Origin: Limanda limanda
Taxonomy: Eukaryota > Chordata > Actinopteri > Pleuronectiformes > Pleuronectidae
Length of the DNA: 64,000 bases
Reading direction: 5' to 3'
Assembly (NCBI RefSeq): GCF_963576545.1
Contig: NW_026870454.1
Location: 558,001-622,000 of the forward strand
The notes under the pieces: model-generated
Told to the model about the DNA's origin: nothing
The model's database searches: none
The model's input: the letters and a program-made list of their open reading frames with translations, nothing else
Part shown: one piece after another, positions 10,078 through 23,199 of the stretch
Position numbering within the stretch: position 1 is the stretch's first letter
Layout of the letters: each line of letters starts with the position of its first letter
Position numbers and translations under genes: made by a program

Positions 10078-11367
10078 AATATCTCTTTCTCCTATGTGCT
10101 TTCATCCCTAACCCTAACCCTTCCGAAAGTCGGAGAAGCTCAAGGATGGTACTGATCGATGCGCGCTACCCCATTTAGTGGGGGTAGAGCCTACTTGCAA
10201 GTCTCTCCGACCTTCACAAAAAAAGTTATTCAAGAATATGTCTTTCTCCTATGTGCTTTCATCCCTAACCCTAACCCTAACCCTTCCGAAAGTCGGAGAA
10301 GCTCAAGGATGGTACCGATCGATGCGCGCTACCCCATTTAGTGGGGGTAGAGCCTACTTGCAAGTCTCTCCGACCTTCACAAAAAAAGTTATTCAAGAAT
10401 ATCTCTTTCTCCTATGTGCTTTCATCCCTAACCCTAACCCTAACCCTTCCGAAAGTCGGAGAAGCTCAAGGATGGTACCGATCGATGCGCGCTACCCCAT
10501 TTAGTGGGGGTAGAGCCTACTTGCAAGTCTCTCCGACCTTCACAAAAAAAGTTATTCAAGAATATCTCTTTCTCCTATGTGCTTTCATCCCTAACCCTAA
10601 CCCTAACCCTTCCGAAAGTCGGAGAAGCTCAAGGATGGTACCGATCGATGCGCGCTACCCCATTTAGTGGGGGTAGAGCCTACTTGCAAGTCTCTCCGAC
10701 CTTCACAAAAAAAGTTATTCAAGAATATCTCTTTCTCCTATGTGCTTTCATCCCTAACCCTAACCCTAACCCTTCCGAAAGTCGGAGAAGCTCAAGGATG
10801 GTACCGATCGATGCGCGCTACCCCATTTAGTGGGGGTAGAGCCTACTTGCAAGTCTCTCCGACCTTCACAAAAAAAGTTATTCAAGAATATCTCCTCAGA
10901 TTTGGGGGAATTTCGTCGGTCGACCTCTTCCGAAGGTCGTACAAGCTCGGGGATGGTACCAATCGATCCGCAGGACCCAAATTAGTCCAGATGCAACCAC
11001 TTTCCAAGTCTCTCCGACCTTCACAAAAAAAGTTATTCAAGAATATCTCTTTCTCCTATGTGCTTTCATCCCTAACCCTAACCCTAACCCTTCCGAAAGT
11101 CGGAGAAGCTCAAGGATGGTACCGATCGATGCGCGCTACCCCATTTAGTGGGGGTAGAGCCTACTTGCAAGTCTCTCCGACCTTCACAAAAAAAGTTATT
11201 CAAGAATATCTCTTTCTCTTATGTGCTTTCATCCCTAACCCTAACCCTAACCCTTCCGAAAGTCGGAGAAGCTCAAGGATGGTACCGATCGATGCGCGCT
11301 ACCCCATTTAGTGGGGGTAGAGCCTACTTGCAAGTCTCTCCGACCTTCACAAAAAAAGTTATTCAAG
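10078..11367 (+). repeat. Opening segment of HOR copy 3
   Basis: Five A (A2-T82 first, AATATGTC monomer at 10235), B at 10887, then two A. It matches the openings at 482 and 4320, then runs straight into the 3832-bp repeat. Confidence 0.85.
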
Positions 11368-14300
11368 AATATCTCCTCAGATTTGGGGGAATTTCGTCGG
11401 TCGACCTCTTCCGAAGGTCGTACAAGCTCGGGGATGGTACCAATCGATCTGCAGGACCCAAATTAGTCCAGATGCAACCACTTTCCAAGTCTCTCCGACC
11501 TTCACAAAAAAAGTTATTCAAGAATATCTCTTTCTCCTATGTGCTTTCATCCCTAACCCTAACCCTTCCGAAAGTCGGAGAAGCTCAAGGATGGTACCGA
11601 TCGATGCGCGCTACCCCATTTAGTGGGGGTAGAGCCTACTTGCAAGTCTCTCCGACCTTCACAAAAAAAGTTATTCATGAATATCTCTTTCTCCTATGTG
11701 CTTTCATCCCTAACCCTAACCCTAACCCTTCCGAAAGTCGGAGAAGCTCAAGGATGGTACTGATCGATGCGCGCTACCCCATTTAGTGGGAGTAGAGCCT
11801 ACTTGCAAGTCTCTCCGACCTTCACAAAAAAAGTTATTCAAGAATATCTCCTCAGATTTGGGGGAATTTCGTCGGTCGACCTCTTCCGAAGGTCGTACAA
11901 GCTCGGGGATGGTACCAATCGATCCGCAGGACCCAAATTAGTCCAGATGCAACCACTTTCCAAGTCTCTCCGACCTTCACAAAAAAAGTTATTCAAGAAT
12001 ATCTCTTTCTCCTATGTGCTTTCATCCCTAACCCTAACCCTAACCCTTCCGAAAGTCGGAGAAGCTCAAGGATGGTACCGATCGATGCGCGCTACCCCAT
12101 TTAGTGGGGGTAGAGCCTACTTGCAAGTCTCTCCGACCTTCACAAAAAAAGTTATTCAAGAATATCTCTTTCTCCTATGTGCTTTCATCCCTAACCCTCA
12201 CCCTAACCCTTCCGAAAGTCGGAGAAGCTCAAGGATGGTACCGATCGATGCGCGCTACCCCATTTAATGGGGGTAGAGCCTACTTGCAAGTCTCTCCGAC
12301 CTTCACAAAAAAAGTTATTCAAGAATATCTCTTTCTCCTATGTGCTTTCATCCCTAACCCTAACCCTTCCGAAAGTCGGAGAAGCTCAAGGATGGTACCG
12401 ATCGATGCGCGCTACCCCATTTAGTGGGGGTAGAGCCTACTTGCAAGTCTCTCCGACCTTCACAAAAAAAGTTATTCAAGAATATCTCCTCAGATTTGGG
12501 GGAATTTCGTCGGTCGACCTCTTCCTAAGGTCGTACAAGCTCGGGGATGGTACCAATCGATCTGCAGGACCCAAATTAGTCCAGATGCAACCACTTTCCA
12601 AGTCTCTCCGACCTTCACAAAAAAAGTTATTCAAGAATATCTCTTTCTCCTATGTGCTTTCATCCCTAACCCTAACCCTTCCGAAAGTCGGAGAAGCTCA
12701 AGGATGGTACCGATCGATGCGCGCTACCCCATTTAGTGGGGGTAGAGCCTACTTGCAAGTCTCTCCGACCTTCACAAAAAAAGTTATTCAAGAATATCTC
12801 TTTCTCCTATGTGCTTTCATCCCTAACCCTAACCCTAACCCTTCCGAAAGTCGTAGAAGCTCAAGGATGGTACCGATCGATGCGCGCTACCCCATTTAGT
12901 GGGGGTAGAGCCTACTTGCAAGTCTCTCCGACCTTCACAAAAAAAGTTATTCAAGAATATCTCTTTCTCCTATGTGCTTTCATCCCTAACCCTAACCATA
13001 ACCCTTCCGAAAGTCGGAGAAGCTCAAGGATGGTACCGATCGATGCGCGCTACCCCATTTAGTGGGGGTAGAGCCTACTTGCAAGTCTCTCCGACCTTCA
13101 CAAAAAAAGTTATTCAAGAATATCTCTTTCTCCTATGTGCTTTCATCCCTAACCCTAACCCTAACCCTTCCGAAAGTCGGAGAAGCTCAAGGATGGTACC
13201 GATCGATGCGCGCTACCCCATTTAGTGGGGGTAGAGCCTACTTGCAAGTCTCTCCGACCTTCACAAAAAAAGTTATTCAAGAATATCTCCTCAGATTTGG
13301 GGGAATTTCGTCGGTCGACCTCTTCCGAAGGTCGTACAAGCTCGGGGATGGTACCAATCGATCCGCAGGACCCAAATTAGTCCAGATGCAACCACTTTCC
13401 AAGTCTCTCCGACCTTCACAAAAAAAGTTATTCAAGAATATCTCTTTCTCCTATGTGCTTTCATCCCTAACCCTCACCCTAACCCTTCCGAAAGTCGGAG
13501 AAGCTCAAGGATGGTACCGATCGATGCGCGCTACCCCATTTAGTGGGGGTAGAGCCTACTTGCAAGTCTCTCCGACCTTCACAAAAAAAGTTATTCAAGA
13601 ATATCTCTTTCTCCTATGTGCTTTCATCCCTAACCCTAACCCTAACCCTTCCGAAAGTCGTAGAAGCTCAAGGATGGTACCGATCGATGCGCGCTACCCC
13701 ATTTAGTGGGGGTAGAGCCTACTTGCAAGTCTCTCCGACCTTCACAAAAAAGGTTATTCAAGAATATCTCCTCAGATTTGGGGGAATTTCGTCGGTCGAC
13801 CTCTTCCGAAGGTCGTACAAGCTCGGGGATGGTACCAATCGATCCGCAGGACCCAAATTAGTCCAGATGCAACCACTTTCCAAGTCTCTCCGACCTTCAC
13901 AAAAAAAGTTATTCAAGAATATCTCTTTCTCCTATGTGCTTTCATCCCTAACCCTCACCCTAACCCTTCCGAAAGTCGGAGAAGCTCAAGGATGGTACCG
14001 ATCGATGCGCGCTACCCCATTTAGTGGGGGTAGAGCCTACTTGCAAGTCTCTCCGACCTTCACAAAAAAAGTTATTCAAGAATATCTCTTTCTCCTATGT
14101 GCTTTCATCCCTAACCCTAACCCTTCCGAAAGTCGGAGAAGCTCAAGGATGGTACCGATCGATGCGCGCTACCCCATTTAGTGGGGGTAGAGCCTACTTG
14201 CAAGTCTCTCCGACCTTCACAAAAAAAGTTATTCAAGAATATCTCCTCAGATTTGGGGGAATTTCGTCGGTCGACCTCTTCCGAAGGTCGTACAAGCTCG

Positions 14301-15199
14301 GGGATGGTACCAATCGATCCGCAGGACCCAAATTAGTCCAGATGCAACCACTTTCCAAGTCTCTCCGACCTTCACAAAAAAAGTTATTCAAGAATATCTC
14401 TTTCTCCTATGTGCTTTCATCCCTAACCCTAACCCTAACCCTTCCGAAAGTCGGAGAAGCTCAAGGATGGTACCGATCGATGCGCGCTACCCCATTTAGT
14501 GGGGGTAGAGCCTACTTGCAAGTCTCTCCGACCTTCACAAAAAAAGTTATTCAAGAATATCTCTTTCTCCTATGTGCTTTCATCCCTAACCCTAACCCTA
14601 ACCCTTCCGAAAGTCGGAGAAGCTCAAGGATGGTACCAATCGATGCGCGCTACCCCATTTAGTGGGGGTAGAGCCTACTTGCAAGTCTCTCCGACCTTCA
14701 CAAAAAAAGTTATTCAAGAATATCTCCTCAGATTTGGGGGAATTTCGTCGGTCGACCTCTTCCGAAGGTCGTACAAGCTCGGGGATGGTACCAATCGATC
14801 CGCAGGACCCAAATTAGTCCAGATGCAACCACTTTCCAAGTCTCTCCGACCTTCACAAAAAAAGTTATTCAAGAATATCTCTTTCTCCTATGTGCTTTCA
14901 TCCCTAACCCTAACCCTAACCCTTCCGAAAGTCGGAGAAGCTCAAGGATGGTACCGATCGATGTGCGCTACCCCATTTAGTGGGGGTAGAGCCTACTTGC
15001 AAGTCTCTCCGACCTTCACAAAAAAAGTTATTCAAGAATATCTCTTTCTCCTATGTGCTTTCATCCCTAACCCTAACCCTAACCCTTCCGAAAGTCGGAG
15101 AAGCTCAAGGATGGTACCGATCGATGCGCGCTACCCCATTTAGTGGGGGTAGAGCCTACTTGCAAGTCTCTCCGACCTTCACAAAAAAAGTTATTCAAG
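11368..15199 (+). repeat. 3832-bp HOR, copy 1 (24 monomers)
   Basis: Starts with PST B 11368. B at 11843, 12481, 13282, 13763, 14238 and 14719; A runs 2,3,4,2,2,2,2. Marks in order: CAT+T82+A112, TCA+ATGG, CCTAAGG B, GTAG, CCATAA, TCA, GTAG, AAAAAAGGTT, TCA, A83, GATGTGCGC. The identical order follows exactly 3832 bp later. Confidence 0.9.
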
Positions 15200-18100
15200 A
15201 ATATCTCCTCAGATTTGGGGGAATTTCGTCGGTCGACCTCTTCCGAAGGTCGTACAAGCTCGGGGATGGTACCAATCGATCTGCAGGACCCAAATTAGTC
15301 CAGATGCAACCACTTTCCAAGTCTCTCCGACCTTCACAAAAAAAGTTATTCAAGAATATCTCTTTCTCCTATGTGCTTTCATCCCTAACCCTAACCCTTC
15401 CGAAAGTCGGAGAAGCTCAAGGATGGTACCGATCGATGCGCGCTACCCCATTTAGTGGGGGTAGAGCCTACTTGCAAGTCTCTCCGACCTTCACAAAAAA
15501 AGTTATTCATGAATATCTCTTTCTCCTATGTGCTTTCATCCCTAACCCTAACCCTAACCCTTCCGAAAGTCGGAGAAGCTCAAGGATGGTACTGATCGAT
15601 GCGCGCTACCCCATTTAGTGGGAGTAGAGCCTACTTGCAAGTCTCTCCGACCTTCACAAAAAAAGTTATTCAAGAATATCTCCTCAGATTTGGGGGAATT
15701 TCGTCGGTCGACCTCTTCCGAAGGTCGTACAAGCTCGGGGATGGTACCAATCGATCCGCAGGACCCAAATTAGTCCAGATGCAACCACTTTCCAAGTCTC
15801 TCCGACCTTCACAAAAAAAGTTATTCAAGAATATCTCTTTCTCCTATGTGCTTTCATCCCTAACCCTAACCCTAACCCTTCCGAAAGTCGGAGAAGCTCA
15901 AGGATGGTACCGATCGATGCGCGCTACCCCATTTAGTGGGGGTAGAGCCTACTTGCAAGTCTCTCCGACCTTCACAAAAAAAGTTATTCAAGAATATCTC
16001 TTTCTCCTATGTGCTTTCATCCCTAACCCTCACCCTAACCCTTCCGAAAGTCGGAGAAGCTCAAGGATGGTACCGATCGATGCGCGCTACCCCATTTAAT
16101 GGGGGTAGAGCCTACTTGCAAGTCTCTCCGACCTTCACAAAAAAAGTTATTCAAGAATATCTCTTTCTCCTATGTGCTTTCATCCCTAACCCTAACCCTT
16201 CCGAAAGTCGGAGAAGCTCAAGGATGGTACCGATCGATGCGCGCTACCCCATTTAGTGGGGGTAGAGCCTACTTGCAAGTCTCTCCGACCTTCACAAAAA
16301 AAGTTATTCAAGAATATCTCCTCAGATTTGGGGGAATTTCGTCGGTCTACCTCTTCCTAAGGTCGTACAAGCTCGGGGATGGTACCAATCGATCTGCAGG
16401 ACCCAAATTAGTCCAGATGCAACCACTTTCCAAGTCTCTCCGACCTTCACAAAAAAAGTTATTCAAGAATATCTCTTTCTCCTATGTGCTTTCATCCCTA
16501 ACCCTAACCCTTCCGAAAGTCGGAGAAGCTCAAGGATGGTACCGATCGATGCGCGCTACCCCATTTAGTGGGGGTAGAGCCTACTTGCAAGTCTCTCCGA
16601 CCTTCACAAAAAAAGTTATTCAAGAATATCTCTTTCTCCTATGTGCTTTCATCCCTAACCCTAACCCTAACCCTTCCGAAAGTCGTAGAAGCTCAAGGAT
16701 GGTACCGATCGATGCGCGCTACCCCATTTAGTGGGGGTAGAGCCTACTTGCAAGTCTCTCCGACCTTCACAAAAAAAGTTATTCAAGAATATCTCTTTCT
16801 CCTATGTGCTTTCATCCCTAACCCTAACCATAACCCTTCCGAAAGTCGGAGAAGCTCAAGGATGGTACCGATCGATGCGCGCTACCCCATTTAGTGGGGG
16901 TAGAGCCTACTTGCAAGTCTCTCCGACCTTCACAAAAAAAGTTATTCAAGAATATCTCTTTCTCCTATGTGCTTTCATCCCTAACCCTAACCCTAACCCT
17001 TCCGAAAGTCGGAGAAGCTCAAGGATGGTACCGATCGATGCGCGCTACCCCATTTAGTGGGGGTAGAGCCTACTTGCAAGTCTCTCCGACCTTCACAAAA
17101 AAAGTTATTCAAGAATATCTCCTCAGATTTGGGGGAATTTCGTCGGTCGACCTCTTCCGAAGGTCGTACAAGCTCGGGGATGGTACCAATCGATCCGCAG
17201 GACCCAAATTAGTCCAGATGCAACCACTTTCCAAGTCTCTCCGACCTTCACAAAAAAAGTTATTCAAGAATATCTCTTTCTCCTATGTGCTTTCATCCCT
17301 AACCCTCACCCTAACCCTTCCGAAAGTCGGAGAAGCTCAAGGATGGTACCGATCGATGCGCGCTACCCCATTTAGTGGGGGTAGAGCCTACTTGCAAGTC
17401 TCTCCGACCTTCACAAAAAAAGTTATTCAAGAATATCTCTTTCTCCTATGTGCTTTCATCCCTAACCCTAACCCTAACCCTTCCGAAAGTCGTAGAAGCT
17501 CAAGGATGGTACCGATCGATGCGCGCTACCCCATTTAGTGGGGGTAGAGCCTACTTGCAAGTCTCTCCGACCTTCACAAAAAAGGTTATTCAAGAATATC
17601 TCCTCAGATTTGGGGGAATTTCGTCGGTCGACCTCTTCCGAAGGTCGTACAAGCTCGGGGATGGTACCAATCGATCCGCAGGACCCAAATTAGTCCAGAT
17701 GCAACCACTTTCCAAGTCTCTCCGACCTTCACAAAAAAAGTTATTCAAGAATATCTCTTTCTCCTATGTGCTTTCATCCCTAACCCTCACCCTAACCCTT
17801 CCGAAAGTCGGAGAAGCTCAAGGATGGTACCGATCGATGCGCGCTACCCCATTTAGTGGGGGTAGAGCCTACTTGCAAGTCTCTCCGACCTTCACAAAAA
17901 AAGTTATTCAAGAATATCTCTTTCTCCTATGTGCTTTCATCCCTAACCCTAACCCTTCCGAAAGTCGGAGAAGCTCAAGGATGGTACCGATCGATGCGCG
18001 CTACCCCATTTAGTGGGGGTAGAGCCTACTTGCAAGTCTCTCCGACCTTCACAAAAAAAGTTATTCAAGAATATCTCCTCAGATTTGGGGGAATTTCGTC

Positions 18101-19031
18101 GGTCGACCTCTTCCGAAGGTCGTACAAGCTCGGGGATGGTACCAATCGATCCGCAGGACCCAAATTAGTCCAGATGCAACCACTTTCCAAGTCTCTCCGA
18201 CCTTCACAAAAAAAGTTATTCAAGAATATCTCTTTCTCCTATGTGCTTTCATCCCTAACCCTAACCCTAACCCTTCCGAAAGTCGGAGAAGCTCAAGGAT
18301 GGTACCGATCGATGCGCGCTACCCCATTTAGTGGGGGTAGAGCCTACTTGCAAGTCTCTCCGACCTTCACAAAAAAAGTTATTCAAGAATATCTCTTTCT
18401 CCTATGTGCTTTCATCCCTAACCCTAACCCTAACCCTTCCGAAAGTCGGAGAAGCTCAAGGATGGTACCAATCGATGCGCGCTACCCCATTTAGTGGGGG
18501 TAGAGCCTACTTGCAAGTCTCTCCGACCTTCACAAAAAAAGTTATTCAAGAATATCTCCTCAGATTTGGGGGAATTTCGTCGGTCGACCTCTTCCGAAGG
18601 TCGTACAAGCTCGGGGATGGTACCAATCGATCCGCAGGACCCAAATTAGTCCAGATGCAACCACTTTCCAAGTCTCTCCGACCTTCACAAAAAAAGTTAT
18701 TCAAGAATATCTCTTTCTCCTATGTGCTTTCATCCCTAACCCTAACCCTAACCCTTCCGAAAGTCGGAGAAGCTCAAGGATGGTACCGATCGATGTGCGC
18801 TACCCCATTTAGTGGGGGTAGAGCCTACTTGCAAGTCTCTCCGACCTTCACAAAAAAAGTTATTCAAGAATATCTCTTTCTCCTATGTGCTTTCATCCCT
18901 AACCCTAACCCTAACCCTTCCGAAAGTCGGAGAAGCTCAAGGATGGTACCGATCGATGCGCGCTACCCCATTTAGTGGGGGTAGAGCCTACTTGCAAGTC
19001 TCTCCGACCTTCACAAAAAAAGTTATTCAAG
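15200..19031 (+). repeat. 3832-bp HOR, copy 2
   Basis: B at 15200 (PST), 15675, 16313 (CCTAAGG plus private G>T 16348), 17114, 17595, 18070 and 18551, each 3832 bp after its partner. The marks listed for copy 1 recur one for one, including GATGTGCGC (14964 and 18796). Periodicity ends at 19032, where an A stands in place of the expected PST B. Confidence 0.9.
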
Positions 19032-20786
19032 AATATCTCTTTCTCCTATGTGCTTTCATCCCTAACCCTAACCCTAACCCTTCCGAAAGTCGGAGAAGCT
19101 CAAGGATGGTACCGATCGATGCGCGCTACCCCATTTAGTGGGGGTAGAGCCTACTTGCAAGTCTCTCCGACCTTCACAAAAAAAGTTATTCAAGAATATC
19201 TCCTCAGATTTGGGGGAATTTCGTCGGTCGACCTCTTCCGAAGGTCGTACAAGCTCGGGGATGGTACCAATCGATCCGCAGGACCCAAATTAGTCCAGAT
19301 GCAACCACTTTCCAAGTCTCTCCGACCTTCACAAAAAAAGTTATTCAAGAATATCTCTTTCTCCTATGTGCTTTCATCCCTAACCCTCACCCTAACCCTT
19401 CCGAAAGTCGGAGAAGCTCAAGGATGGTACCGATCGATGCGCGCTACCCCATTTAGTGGGGGTAGAGCCTACTTGCAAGTCTCTCCGACCTTCACAAAAA
19501 AAGTTATTCAAGAATATCTCTTTCTCCTATGTGCTTTCATCCCTAACCCTAACCCTAACCCTTCCGAAAGTCGTAGAAGCTCAAGGATGGTACCGATCGA
19601 TGCGCGCTACCCCATTTAGTGGGGGTAGAGCCTACTTGCAAGTCTCTCCGACCTTCACAAAAAAGGTTATTCAAGAATATCTCCTCAGATTTGGGGGAAT
19701 TTCGTCGGTCGACCTCTTCCGAAGGTCGTACAAGCTCGGGGATGGTACCAATCGATCCGCAGGACCCAAATTAGTCCAGATGCAACCACTTTCCAAGTCT
19801 CTCCGACCTTCACAAAAAAAGTTATTCAAGAATATCTCTTTCTCCTATGTGCTTTCATCCCTAACCCTCACCCTAACCCTTCCGAAAGTCGGAGAAGCTC
19901 AAGGATGGTACCGATCGATGCGCGCTACCCCATTTAGTGGGGGTAGAGCCTACTTGCAAGTCTCTCCGACCTTCACAAAAAAAGTTATTCAAGAATATCT
20001 CTTTCTCCTATGTGCTTTCATCCCTAACCCTAACCCTTCCGAAAGTCGGAGAAGCTCAAGGATGGTACCGATCGATGCGCGCTACCCCATTTAGTGGGGG
20101 TAGAGCCTACTTGCAAGTCTCTCCGACCTTCACAAAAAAAGTTATTCAAGAATATCTCCTCAGATTTGGGGGAATTTCGTCGGTCGACCTCTTCCGAAGG
20201 TCGTACAAGCTCGGGGATGGTACCAATCGATCCGCAGGACCCAAATTAGTCCAGATGCAACCACTTTCCAAGTCTCTCCGACCTTCACAAAAAAAGTTAT
20301 TCAAGAATATCTCTTTCTCCTATGTGCTTTCATCCCTAACCCTAACCCTAACCCTTCCGAAAGTCGGAGAAGCTCAAGGATGGTACCGATCGATGCGCGC
20401 TACCCCATTTAGTGGGGGTAGAGCCTACTTGCAAGTCTCTCCGACCTTCACAAAAAAAGTTATTCAAGAATATCTCTTTCTCCTATGTGCTTTCATCCCT
20501 AACCCTAACCCTAACCCTTCCGAAAGTCGGAGAAGCTCAAGGATGGTACCAATCGATGCGCGCTACCCCATTTAGTGGGGGTAGAGCCTACTTGCAAGTC
20601 TCTCCGACCTTCACAAAAAAAGTTATTCAAGAATATCTCCTCAGATTTGGGGGAATTTCGTCGGTCGACCTCTTCCGAAGGTCGTACAAGCTCGGGGATG
20701 GTACCAATCGATCCGCAGGACCCAAATTAGTCCAGATGCAACCACTTTCCAAGTCTCTCCGACCTTCACAAAAAAAGTTATTCAAG
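19032..20786 (+). repeat. Linker A-B plus displaced copy of 17269-18705
   Basis: After one A (19032) and B (19195), the segment 19350-20786 repeats 17269-18705 at a 2081-bp offset. It has TCA (19350), GTAG (19513), AAAAAAGGTT before B 19676, TCA (19831), A2 (19988), B 20151, A83 (20469) and B 20632. The next A lacks the GATGTGCGC mark of 18706, so correspondence stops there. Confidence 0.85.
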
Positions 20787-23199
20787 AATATCTCTTTCTC
20801 CTATGTGCTTTCATCCCTAACCCTAACCCTAACCCTTCCGAAAGTCGGAGAAGCTCAAGGATGGTACCGATCGATGCGCGCTACCCCATTTAGTGGGGGT
20901 AGAGCCTACTTGCAAGTCTCTCCGACCTTCACAAAAAAAGTTATTCAAGAATATCTCTTTCTCCTATGTGCTTTCATCCCTAACCCTAACCCTAACCCTT
21001 CCGAAAGTCGGAGAAGCTCAAGGATGGTACCGATCGATGCGCGCTACCCCATTTAGTGGGGGTAGAGCCTACTTGCAAGTCTCTCCGACCTTCACAAAAA
21101 AAGTTATTCAAGAATATCTCTTTCTCCTATGTGCTTTCATCCCTAACCCTAACCCTAACCCTTCCGAAAGTCGGAGAAGCTCAAGGATGGTACCAATCGA
21201 TGCGCGCTACCCCATTTAGTGGGGGTAGAGCCTACTTGCAAGTCTCTCCGACCTTCACAAAAAAAGTTATTCAAGAATATCTCCTCAGATTTGGGGGAAT
21301 TTCGTCGGTCGACCTCTTCCGAAGGTCGTACAAGCTCGGGGATGGTACCAATCGATCCGCAGGACCCAAATTAGTCCAGATGCAACCACTTTCCAAGTCT
21401 CTCCGACCTTCACAAAAAAAGTTATTCAAGAATATCTCTTTCTCCTATGTGCTTTCATCCCTAACCCTAACCCTAACCCTTCCGAAAGTCGGAGAAGCTC
21501 AAGGATGGTACCGATCGATGCGCGCTACCCCATTTAGTGGGGGTAGAGCCTACTTGCAAGTCTCTCCGACCTTCACAAAAAAAGTTATTCAAGAATATCT
21601 CTTTCTCCTATGTGCTTTCATCCCTAACCCTAACCCTAACCCTTCCGAAAGTCGGAGAAGCTCAAGGATGGTACCGATCGATGCGCGCTACCCCATTTAG
21701 TGGGGGTAGAGCCTACTTGCAAGTCTCTCCGACCTTCACAAAAAAAGTTATTCAAGAATATCTCTTTCTCCTATGTGCTTTCATCCCTAACCCTAACCCT
21801 AACCCTTCCGAAAGTCGGAGAAGCTCAAGGATGGTACCAATCGATGCGCGCTACCCCATTTAGTGGGGGTAGAGCCTACTTGCAAGTCTCTCCGACCTTC
21901 ACAAAAAAAGTTATTCAAGAATATCTCCTCAGATTTGGGGGAATTTCGTCGGTCGACCTCTTCCGAAGGTCGTACAAGCTCGGGGATGGTACCAATCGAT
22001 CTGCAGGACCCAAATTAGTCCAGATGCAACCACTTTCCAAGTCTCTCCGACCTTCACAAAAAAAGTTATTCAAGAATATCTCTTTCTCCTATGTGCTTTC
22101 ATCCCTAACCCTAACCCTAACCCTTCCGAAAGTCGGAGAAGCTCAAGGATGGTACCGATCGATGCGCGCTACCCCATTTAGTGGGGGTAGAGCCTACTTG
22201 CAAGTCTCTCCGACCTTCACAAAAAAAGTTATTCAAGAATATCTCTTTCTCCTATGTGCTTTCATCCCTAACCCTAACCCTAACCCTTCCGAAAGTCGGA
22301 GAAGCTCAAGGATGGTACCAATCGATGCGCGCTACCCCATTTAGTGGGGGTAGAGCCTACTTGCAAGTCTCTCCGACCTTCACAAAAAAAGTTATTCAAG
22401 AATATCTCCTCAGATTTGGGGGAATTTCGTCGGTCGACCTCTTCCGAAGGTCGTACAAGCTCGGGGATGGTACCAATCGATCCACAGGACCCAAATTAGT
22501 CCAGATGCAACCACTTTCCAAGTCTCTCCGACCTTCACAAAAAAAGTTATTCAAGAATATCTCTTTCTCCTATGTGCTTTCATCCCTAACCCTAACCCTA
22601 ACCCTTCCGAAAGTCGGAGAAGCTCAAGGATGGTACCGATCGATGCGCGCTACCCCATTTAGTGGGGGTAGAGCCTACTTGCAAGTCTCTCCGACCTTCA
22701 CAAAAAAAGTTATTCAAGAATATCTCTTTCTCCTATGTGCTTTCATCCCTAACCCTAACCCTAACCCTTCCGAAAGTCGGAGAAGCTCAAGGATGGTACC
22801 GATCGATGCGCGCTACCCCATTTAGTGGGGGTAGAGCCTACTTGCAAGTCTCTCCGACCTTCACAAAAAAAGTTATTCAAGAATATCTCTTTCTCCTATG
22901 TGCTTTCATCCCTAACCCTAACCCTAACCCTTCCGAAAGTCGGAGAAGCTCAAGGATGGTACCAATCGATGCGCGCTACCCCATTTAGTGGGGGTAGAGC
23001 CTACTTGCAAGTCTCTCCGACCTTCACAAAAAAAGTTATTCAAGAATATCTCCTCAGATTTGGGGGAATTTCGTCGGTCGACCTCTTCCGAAGGTCGTAC
23101 AAGCTCGGGGATGGTACCAATCGATCTGCAGGACCCAAATTAGTCCAGATGCAACCACTTTCCAAGTCTCTCCGACCTTCACAAAAAAAGTTATTCAAG
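20787..23199 (+). repeat. AAAB tetramer-rich segment
   Basis: AAAB (20787), AAAB (21431), AAB (22075), AAAB (22556), with B at 21276, 21920 (PST), 22401 and 23045 (PST). In each group the A directly before B carries A83. B 22401 has a private GATCCACAGG change near 22482. Confidence 0.9.
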
